Below are positions 37,301 through 43,653 of a stretch of 64,000 nucleotides of DNA, one piece after another. Within the stretch, counting starts at the first letter, position 1, and every line of letters starts with the position of its first letter. The position numbers and the translations under genes are program-made. The DNA comes from Actinomycetota bacterium (lineage in GTDB: Bacteria; Actinomycetota; Thermoleophilia; RBG-16-64-13), in contig JAHJSA010000050.1 of NCBI GenBank assembly GCA_018830645.1, positions 62,001-126,000 of the forward strand, read 5' to 3'. Under the pieces are notes generated by a model. It ran no database searches, was not told the DNA's origin, and saw only the letters and a program-made list of their open reading frames with translations.

Positions 37301-37813
37301 TCAGTACCGGATCAGACTGAAGACGTCGTAGCCCTCGAGGCGGTCACGCCCCTTCAGGAACTCCAACTCGATGACAAAAGCCAGGCCGACCACTATGCCG
37401 CCTGACTTCTCCACCAGCTCGATCTTCGCTCTCGCGGTTCCTCCTGTGGCAAGAAGGTCATCGTGGATGATGACGCGCTGGCCGGGCGCTATCGCGTCCA
37501 CATGCATTTCGAGGCAGTCTACGCCGTACTCCAGGTCGTAGTCGGCGCGGGCCACGTCCCAGGGCAGCTTTCCCGGCTTTCGCGCCGCCGCGAAGCCAGC
37601 CCCCACCGCGTAGGCAAGTGCCGCGCCGAGGATGAACCCTCTGGCCTCCGCACCCAAGATCACATCAGGGGTCCGCTCCTTGCTGAAATCAGCGAGTCGC
37701 TCCACCGTATAGCGAAGCGCCTCAGCGTCTTGAAGGAGCGGCATTATGTCCTTGAAGATGATGCCCGCTTTCGGGAAATCGGGCACGTCTCGGATGAAGG
37801 TGCTTAAATCCAT
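37301..37813 (-). CDS. apt: Adenine phosphoribosyltransferase
   Basis: IRDVPDFPKAGIIFKDIMPLL, ILGAEARGFILGAALA, VIIHDDLLATGGTARAKIELV. Confidence 0.95.
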   Translation of the reverse strand: MDLSTFIRDVPDFPKAGIIFKDIMPLLQDAEALRYTVERLADFSKERTPDVILGAEARGFILGAALAYAVGAGFAAARKPGKLPWDVARADYDLEYGVDCLEMHVDAIAPGQRVIIHDDLLATGGTARAKIELVEKSGGIVVGLAFVIELEFLKGRDRLEGYDVFSLIRY

Positions 37814-37839
37814 GGGGCTCCTCGGGTCATCTTGGGAGG

Positions 37840-38592
37840 TCAGCCGGCAAGCCGCGAGAGTTCTCGGTACAGGAGCAGGTCGAGCAGACGAGCCATGAGC
37901 GAGCCGAGATCGGCCAGCGCCCGCGTCCCTTCCTCTCTCCTGTCCTTGTTCGCCGATCTCATCGCCGGCGCCACCACTTGTGCCAGCAACGCGGCCTCAC
38001 GTTCCGCCGACGAACTGAGGACACGCAGATTGCGAGGCTCGACCCCATGGCGGCTCAAGAGGTCGCAGATGCGCACCACCTCCAGGTCTGGTTCCGAGAG
38101 GCGCGTTTCGGTCATCGGCGTGGCTGCATCGAAGAGATGGAACTCGGCAAGAGCACGAAGAAACGACTCCGAAACTCCGGTGATGCTCAACGCCTGGTCC
38201 CACGTGTACGCGGGTACTCCTCGCTTGAGGCCGCGAGGCGTGTCGAAGGGTCCGGAGGGTGCCAAGGGTCGGCCGACCGCTGAAGCGGTGCCACGCTCGA
38301 GGCGCTCTTTGATCACATCGAGGGGCAAGAACTCGTCCCGCTGAAGAGTCAGGATAGTGCGCAGCGTTCGGACAGCCGCCTGGCCGTACTTTCGGTAGCC
38401 CCCCGGAGTGCGCTCCGGCGACACGAGGCCTCGATCCTCCAGATAACGGATCTTGCTGATGGTCAGGTCGGGGAACTCCCCGCGGAGGCGTGCCACCACT
38501 CCGCCGATCGCCAAGAGGGTCTCGGCCTGTCCCTCGAGAGCCCCCGCAGTCTCTCCGCCGGCCGTATCCTGACGCTGCGGGCGATCAGTCAT
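37840..38592 (-). CDS. MerR-family regulator, FtsR-like
   Basis: AIGGVVARLRGEFPDLTISKIRYLEDRGLVSPERTPGGYRKYGQAAVRTLRTILTLQRDEFLPLDVIKERL; directly downstream of a GarA-type FHA gene. Confidence 0.85.
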   Translation of the reverse strand: MTDRPQRQDTAGGETAGALEGQAETLLAIGGVVARLRGEFPDLTISKIRYLEDRGLVSPERTPGGYRKYGQAAVRTLRTILTLQRDEFLPLDVIKERLERGTASAVGRPLAPSGPFDTPRGLKRGVPAYTWDQALSITGVSESFLRALAEFHLFDAATPMTETRLSEPDLEVVRICDLLSRHGVEPRNLRVLSSSAEREAALLAQVVAPAMRSANKDRREEGTRALADLGSLMARLLDLLLYRELSRLAG

Positions 38593-39059
38593 CAGTCGAT
38601 CGGTTCCAGAAACGCCAGTTTGAACTTACCGATCTGCAGTTCATCGCCGTCGGCGAGGTGCTGGCGCTCGACTCTGCCCCGGTTGACATAGGTGCCGTTC
38701 AGGCTGTTCAGATCTTCGACCGCGTACCCGGTAGCATCGCGCACGACGCGGGCGTGATGACGAGAAACAGTGACATCGTCGAGGAACAGGTGGCTCTCCG
38801 GGTTGCGGCCGATGGTCAGGAGGTCGCTATCGAGGGGGATCTGCTCTCCCTCGCTACCCCCGCCCGCTCTGATCAGAAGAACAGGGTAGCGGCTCACCCC
38901 TCCGGAGACATCTGGGCCGGCTCCTGCCTCATCCCCATCGAGGGGCGCATACGTGACGGTGGTCTCGGCGAGGTCGGCGATGACCAAGCGGCTGCCACAA
39001 CGACTACAGAAGTTGGCGTCTCCGCTGTTCTCGAAGGAGCACTTGGCGCACGAGGTCAT
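38592..39059 (-). CDS. FHA-domain protein, GarA/OdhI-like, with N-terminal zinc ribbon
   Basis: CAKCSFENSGDANFCSRCG zinc ribbon; AETTVTY; LLTIGRNPESHLFLDDVTVSRHHARV...LNSLNGTYVNRGRV...ADGDELQIGKFKLAFL. Confidence 0.9.
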   Translation of the reverse strand: MTSCAKCSFENSGDANFCSRCGSRLVIADLAETTVTYAPLDGDEAGAGPDVSGGVSRYPVLLIRAGGGSEGEQIPLDSDLLTIGRNPESHLFLDDVTVSRHHARVVRDATGYAVEDLNSLNGTYVNRGRVERQHLADGDELQIGKFKLAFLEPID

Positions 39060-39346
39060 GCCTCGTCCTCTTCTGTGTGGGCGAGCTGCCTCTGGTAGTG
39101 GGTGAATTCGGCCGCCATCTGATCCTCGATGCCTCGCAGTACTTCCGGGCTCTCCAGGATATGCGCGCGGTCCTCAGCATCTGTGTTGTTGATAATGTAT
39201 GGGTCGGCCATCACCTGATCGAACCTCCGACCCTTGCTCAGTTCCGTCACGATGTACCGGAGGATCCTCTCCTCGCGCACACCGACGGAGAGTTCGTGGA
39301 AGAGCCTCTCCATACCCCTTACGACTCGGTCGATCCTATCCCCCAT
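39056..39346 (-). CDS. Conserved-looking 96-aa protein of unknown function between the RsiG-like and FHA genes
   Basis: 4-bp overlap with the FHA gene; REERILRYIVTELSKGRRFDQVMADPYIINNTDAEDRAHILESPEVLRGIEDQM. Confidence 0.7.
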   Translation of the reverse strand: MGDRIDRVVRGMERLFHELSVGVREERILRYIVTELSKGRRFDQVMADPYIINNTDAEDRAHILESPEVLRGIEDQMAAEFTHYQRQLAHTEEDEA

Positions 39347-39361
39347 GGGACCACCTCCGCC

Positions 39362-39640
39362 TCAGAGCTCTTCTTCGGCCAACCCGCGGGAGCTGAGGAT
39401 GCTGCTGAGCTTCTCGACGTCGCCCTCGACGAAGAGACTCTTGCCGCTCGAATGCTTGTCTCTCAGCCGACGAACCATCTCTGCGCGAAGGATGTCGAGC
39501 TTCGCGTGGATGATCCGGCGGGTCTTGGAGACCTCTCGCTCCTCTGCCGCCAGTTGCTCGGCGAGTACCTTGATCTCGTCATCGCCCTTCGACTGTATGT
39601 CGATGAGCAGTTCGAACGATGAGGTGTCGTAGTCGTTCAT
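39362..39640 (-). CDS. RsiG-like ('aerial mycelium formation protein' type) small coiled-coil protein, putative c-di-GMP-dependent anti-sigma
   Basis: EREVSKTRRIIHAKLDILRAEMVRRL matches E(X)3S(X)2R(X)3[Q->H](X)3D. Confidence 0.7.
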   Translation of the reverse strand: MNDYDTSSFELLIDIQSKGDDEIKVLAEQLAAEEREVSKTRRIIHAKLDILRAEMVRRLRDKHSSGKSLFVEGDVEKLSSILSSRGLAEEEL

Positions 39641-39647
39641 GGCTTCT

Positions 39648-39676
39648 AGTATACCCCCGTGGCTACGAACCATCAA
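39648..39676 (-). promoter_or_regulatory. Leaderless-type sigma70-like promoter of the RsiG-like gene
   Basis: Minus strand TTGATG-N17-TATACT-N7-ATG; -35 overlaps inverted repeat CAACCT-N7-AGGTTG (39674-39692). Confidence 0.65.
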
Positions 39677-39716
39677 CCTTGACTAGAGGTTGGCGACCAC
39701 CGCCTCCCCCAAGATC

Positions 39717-39743
39717 AAGGGCAGGCACCACGCGCCTGCCCTT
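39717..39743 (-). terminator. Hairpin terminator downstream of gcvH
   Basis: AAGGGCAGGC-accacgc-GCCTGCCCTT perfect 10-bp stem. Confidence 0.6.
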
Positions 39744-39784
39744 CGTGCTACATGGTCTGTCCTACCGTACGGACGGCTGCAGGT

Positions 39785-40171
39785 TCACTCGTCCTGCTCT
39801 GCGAGGATCTGCTCGTATTCCTCGGCCGACATGAGTTCCTCGAGTTCGCTCGGGTCGCTCAGCTTGATCTTGATGAGCCAACCGTCTTCGTAGGGGCTCT
39901 CGTTGATCAACTCGGGAGCATCCACGACTTCCTCGTTAGTCTCGACGATCGTGCCGCTCAGCGGAGCGTAGACATCGGTCACCGCCTTCACCGATTCGAT
40001 CTCGGCATACGTAGTACCGGCGGCGACTTCCGTGCCTACCTCGGGAAGCTCGATGTAGACGATGTCGCCGAGGGCCTCCTGGGCGTAATCGGTCACACCG
40101 AGTACAGCGATGTCACCCTCGATACGGGCCCAATCATGCTCCTTGTGGTACTTGAGGTTCTTGGGGTTCAC
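39785..40171 (-). CDS. gcvH: Glycine cleavage system H protein (lipoyl carrier)
   Basis: YHKEHDWARIEGDIAVLGVTDYAQEALGDIVYIELPEVG...ESVKAVTDVYAPLSGTIVETNEEV (lipoyl-Lys motif). Confidence 0.96.
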   Translation of the reverse strand: MNPKNLKYHKEHDWARIEGDIAVLGVTDYAQEALGDIVYIELPEVGTEVAAGTTYAEIESVKAVTDVYAPLSGTIVETNEEVVDAPELINESPYEDGWLIKIKLSDPSELEELMSAEEYEQILAEQDE

Positions 40172-40252
40172 TAGCGCTCCTTTCTCGCCAAGCGTGGCTG
40201 GCCACATGATAGCACAGGCTTCCCGGCCTCCCGCCCATCGAACCGGCGCTAC

Positions 40253-40588
40253 TCAACTCGCCTGCGGCGCGTCGCTCAGACTCTCTAGAAGCAGGCTGTC
40301 GAGAGTCCGATCTATGGTCACTGGAGACGTGATGGCAGTGAACTCGACGCTCTCGAAGGCGAAGTGACCTTCCTTGAGTGCGATGAGACCCCAGAAGGCC
40401 TCAAGGGCGGATTCAGCCCCTACCTGCTCGGCGTGGATGACTCGTCCCCGAGCTATGACGATCATGCCCTCGATATCGGTGTGATCGACTGAGCAGCGGA
40501 GCTCTACTTCTCCCGTCCTCTTCCCATGCACGAGCACCTGCAGGATCTCAGGAAGAGCGAAGTCCCTCAGGTCGCCGACAAAAGCCAT
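40253..40588 (-). CDS. DUF4388-domain protein
   Basis: MAFVGDLRDFALPEILQVLVHGKRTGEVELRC...IVIARGRVIHAEQVGAESALEAFWGLIALKEGHFAFE. Confidence 0.75.
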   Translation of the reverse strand: MAFVGDLRDFALPEILQVLVHGKRTGEVELRCSVDHTDIEGMIVIARGRVIHAEQVGAESALEAFWGLIALKEGHFAFESVEFTAITSPVTIDRTLDSLLLESLSDAPQAS

Positions 40589-40673
40589 CGCCCTCCTATG
40601 CCTCGTCATCCAACGTCGGTCGCGGGGGATTCTACCAACGCGGACCCGCATAGCAAAGGCTACAGGGCCTTGT

Positions 40674-40679
40674 TATACT
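40674..40679 (+). promoter_or_regulatory. Putative -10 box upstream of the Roadblock/mglA pair
   Basis: TATACT about 57 nt upstream of the TTG start; no clear -35. Confidence 0.35.
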
Positions 40680-40735
40680 TCTGCCCGTGCTTCCAGCCGC
40701 AACCTAGCGGCCCACATGTGCACAAGGAGGTGCTC

Positions 40736-41230
40736 TTGGTTCGCCGCAGGGGGCTGGTAATCAACGATCGGCAGATGCAGCTCGTGGATGACATCCTCGA
40801 TAAGCTGCGCCAGGTTTCGGGGTCGCGCTTCATCGCCCTGGTCTCCACGAGCGGCCAACCCATCACGACATCGTCAGTGGAAGCTCACCCTGACACCCTG
40901 TCCCTCGCCTCCTTGGCCGCCAGTTCGTTCGCTGCGACTCAGCAGCTCGCAGAGGTGCTGCACGAGCGGGAGTTCACCCTGCTGTTCCACGAAGGCCGCG
41001 AGAGCAATTTGCACGTGGCGCAGGTCACGGACCAAGTCTTGCTTGTGATCACGTTCGGACGTGAGACCCAGGTGGGCAAGGTGCGGCTCTACACGAACCG
41101 AGCGGTAGAGGTACTCCGCCCTGTGTTCGATTCGAACGATGGCGACGACCAGACCAACCTCATGATAGACGACGACTACTCGCTGCTCGCGGACGAGGCC
41201 ATAGACGACCTCTTCGCGGACATGGAGTGA
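40736..41230 (+). CDS. Roadblock/LC7-domain protein, MglB-like
   Basis: TTG start with AAGGAGG RBS; INDRQMQLVDDILDKLRQVSGSRFIALVSTSGQPITTSSVE...SLAALAASSFAATQQLAEVL-type Roadblock pattern; adjacent to mglA. Confidence 0.85.
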   Translation: MVRRRGLVINDRQMQLVDDILDKLRQVSGSRFIALVSTSGQPITTSSVEAHPDTLSLASLAASSFAATQQLAEVLHEREFTLLFHEGRESNLHVAQVTDQVLLVITFGRETQVGKVRLYTNRAVEVLRPVFDSNDGDDQTNLMIDDDYSLLADEAIDDLFADME

Positions 41231-41234
41231 CCTC

Positions 41235-41822
41235 GTGCCTCTGATCAACTTCGCCGCACGCGAGATCAACTACAAGATCGTCTACTATGGGTGCGGTCTA
41301 TGCGGCAAGACCACGAACATCCAGTACATCCACAAGAAGGTGAACCCGAACGCCCGCGGCAAGCTGGTCAGTATCGCGACCGAGGAGGAGCGCACCCTCT
41401 ACTTCGACTTCCTCCCACTTACCCTGGGAACAGTCAAGGGCATGAAGACTCGCTTCCACCTCTATACCGTCCCGGGCCAGTCGTACTACAACGCGTCCCG
41501 CCGACTCGTGTTGCAGGGAGTCGATGGCATCGTGATGGTCGCCGACAGCCAGATCACTCGCCTGGACGAGAACGTCGAGAGCTATCTGAACCTCTGGGAT
41601 AACCTCCTCGACCAAGGCGACGACTTGACCCGCCTAAGTTTCGTGATCCAACTGAACAAGCGCGATCTCACGGACATCTTCTCGGCCGAGGATCTCAAGG
41701 AGCTCCTGAACCACACGAACTCGCCCGTGACGGAAGCGTGCGCGCTCACCGGCCAAGGAGTCTTCGAGACCCTCAAGACCGTGTGCAAGCAGGTCATCGC
41801 CAAGACCGGTCAGGCCTCCTAG
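41235..41822 (+). CDS. mglA: MglA-family small Ras-like GTPase
   Basis: PLINFAAREINYKIVYYGCGLCGKTTNIQYIHKK...ERTLYFDFLPLTLGTVKGMKTRFHLYTVPGQSYYNASRRLVLQGVDGIVMVADSQ...NKRDL. Confidence 0.95.
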   Translation: MPLINFAAREINYKIVYYGCGLCGKTTNIQYIHKKVNPNARGKLVSIATEEERTLYFDFLPLTLGTVKGMKTRFHLYTVPGQSYYNASRRLVLQGVDGIVMVADSQITRLDENVESYLNLWDNLLDQGDDLTRLSFVIQLNKRDLTDIFSAEDLKELLNHTNSPVTEACALTGQGVFETLKTVCKQVIAKTGQAS

Positions 41823-41856
41823 ACGATCACCTCTCGGTGCCTGCGGAGGTCGTGGC

Positions 41857-41880
41857 GGTACCCTCTCCGGTACCCTCTCC
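41857..41880 (+). repeat. Perfect 12-bp tandem duplication
   Basis: GGTACCCTCTCC x2 between the convergent mglA and vanW-like genes. Confidence 0.9.
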
Positions 41881-41907
41881 GCGGACCCGTATGCACCCTT
41901 CGGGCGC

Positions 41908-43641
41908 TCATCCCCCCACGCGTACCACCCAGTCTTTGGGAGCGTAGGTACTGCCGAAGTCGTCTTCGTGCACCACTCTGCCCGAAGAATCCCGAACCAC
42001 TCGCCGCACCTCCACCGCCCGCCCCGCGACCCCTGCCTCGACGGGCGAAGTCGTGCCGCGAGCCAAGGCTGGATCTCGGAGTCGTCGAGGGTTCTCCTCG
42101 GAGCTACGAGGGTCGACCAGATCGCGGAACGGTGATGTCTCGTACTCCACCGACCGGTCCCATTCCGGCGCGGCCAGAGCCACCGCGACCGACCGATCGG
42201 TCGCGGTGACCGAAAGCAGCAAGACCGTGTCGGAATCGTTGGTGAAGCGGACGTCGATGGCCCCGTACGAGACCGTCGCGTCACGGCCGATCGGGTAGTG
42301 GTCGATGTAGAACGAGTGCGGCTTGCGCTCCACGATCGGCAGCCCGGCGAAGAAGGCCGTGTTGAAGAGGGTCGTGGCCACCTGGCAGATGCCGCCGCCC
42401 ACGCCCGGAGTCAGCACGCCGTCGCGGATCACCGGTGCCTCGTCGAAGCCGGCCTCTTTCGTGCGCGGCCCGACCGTGTCGTTGAACGAGAAGGTCTCCC
42501 CCGGCCTTATGACCACGCCGTCGAGCTTGTTCGAGACCTGGATGATGTTGTTCACGCGGCCCGAGTCCGCAGGACTGAAGTAGGTGGTGAACGAAGCCAC
42601 CTCGCGCCGATCTCCGAGCTGATTGGCGTCCTCTGTGGTCAGGCGAGGGGGCACTTGAGTGGTGGGTATCGGAACGTACCGTCGCCCACTCTCGAAAGCG
42701 ACGCGGGTCATGGAGCCAAGGAGAGCAGACCACTCGACTAGGGTCCCCTCGCTACTGGGCAGCACGGTGAACCCCCTCCCCCCCTCGGCCGGCACGATCA
42801 CGGCTTCAACCGGAGGGTCTTCTACAGCTGCAAGCCGCGGTTGCAGGAGTTCTCGGGCGGCCTCCGTGTCGAAGCTGAAGGGTAGGCCCGAGGTCATACC
42901 GGAAGGATTGAACTCCGCCATGGCCGCCAGCTCCTCGGGCGAGACCACGATCTCCTTCCCCTGGTACGCCAGTGTCAACGGGCCGGCAAGCGCGACCTTG
43001 ACCTCATCCAGAGCGGCGCGGGCCTCCTCGGTCGTCACGGTTGGCTCCACGACGGTCAGGGGCACCTGCACTTCGCTCTTCTCGTTGGACAGAGCGTCGA
43101 GGAAAGCTGAACGCAGGGCGTCACGCTCCAGCACCGCACCCGCGGCGGCGGCTACCGCCTTGGGCCTCCCCGAATCGAACACAAGACGACCGTTCTTGCA
43201 GAGGCCTTCGAACTGGAGGGCGACCTCATCGGCGAAAGAGGTCCACCGGACTTCATCGACCTCATAGGCGACGGGGACCTCGATCGGTTCGGCACTCAGG
43301 ACCGGCACCAATCTGACCAGCCGATCCACGATGCCTTCGGCAGATCCCGCGCCGAGGGCGGCCGACACGGTCGCACCCACGTCAAGAGAGATGCCGGCAT
43401 CTTCCGCGGTCGACGACATGACGCCTTCGTCGCCCACAAGGTCGATCTCGATGGACGACCGCCGGCCCAGTCGCTGCTCCAGGACCGCCGCGGCGCTCGC
43501 CGCATCCAGGCCTCCGAGCTCGACTCCTCCAGCCGTCACCCCTGGTGGGATCGTGCCGGGATCAGTGCTTCCCAACGCCAGCGCGCCCACGCCGACAAAG
43601 GCCACCACACACACGATCGCTCCGATGAACACCTTCAACAT
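41908..43641 (-). CDS. VanW-family protein with peptidoglycan-binding-4-like repeats
   Basis: TYFSPADSGRVNNIIQVSNKLDGVVIRPGETFSFNDTVGPRTKEAGF...GVGGGICQVATTLFNTAFFAGLPIVERKPHSFYIDHYPIGRDATV; N-terminal TM. Confidence 0.92.
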   Translation of the reverse strand: MLKVFIGAIVCVVAFVGVGALALGSTDPGTIPPGVTAGGVELGGLDAASAAAVLEQRLGRRSSIEIDLVGDEGVMSSTAEDAGISLDVGATVSAALGAGSAEGIVDRLVRLVPVLSAEPIEVPVAYEVDEVRWTSFADEVALQFEGLCKNGRLVFDSGRPKAVAAAAGAVLERDALRSAFLDALSNEKSEVQVPLTVVEPTVTTEEARAALDEVKVALAGPLTLAYQGKEIVVSPEELAAMAEFNPSGMTSGLPFSFDTEAARELLQPRLAAVEDPPVEAVIVPAEGGRGFTVLPSSEGTLVEWSALLGSMTRVAFESGRRYVPIPTTQVPPRLTTEDANQLGDRREVASFTTYFSPADSGRVNNIIQVSNKLDGVVIRPGETFSFNDTVGPRTKEAGFDEAPVIRDGVLTPGVGGGICQVATTLFNTAFFAGLPIVERKPHSFYIDHYPIGRDATVSYGAIDVRFTNDSDTVLLLSVTATDRSVAVALAAPEWDRSVEYETSPFRDLVDPRSSEENPRRLRDPALARGTTSPVEAGVAGRAVEVRRVVRDSSGRVVHEDDFGSTYAPKDWVVRVGG

Positions 43642-43653
43642 GAGCCCCAGGCC

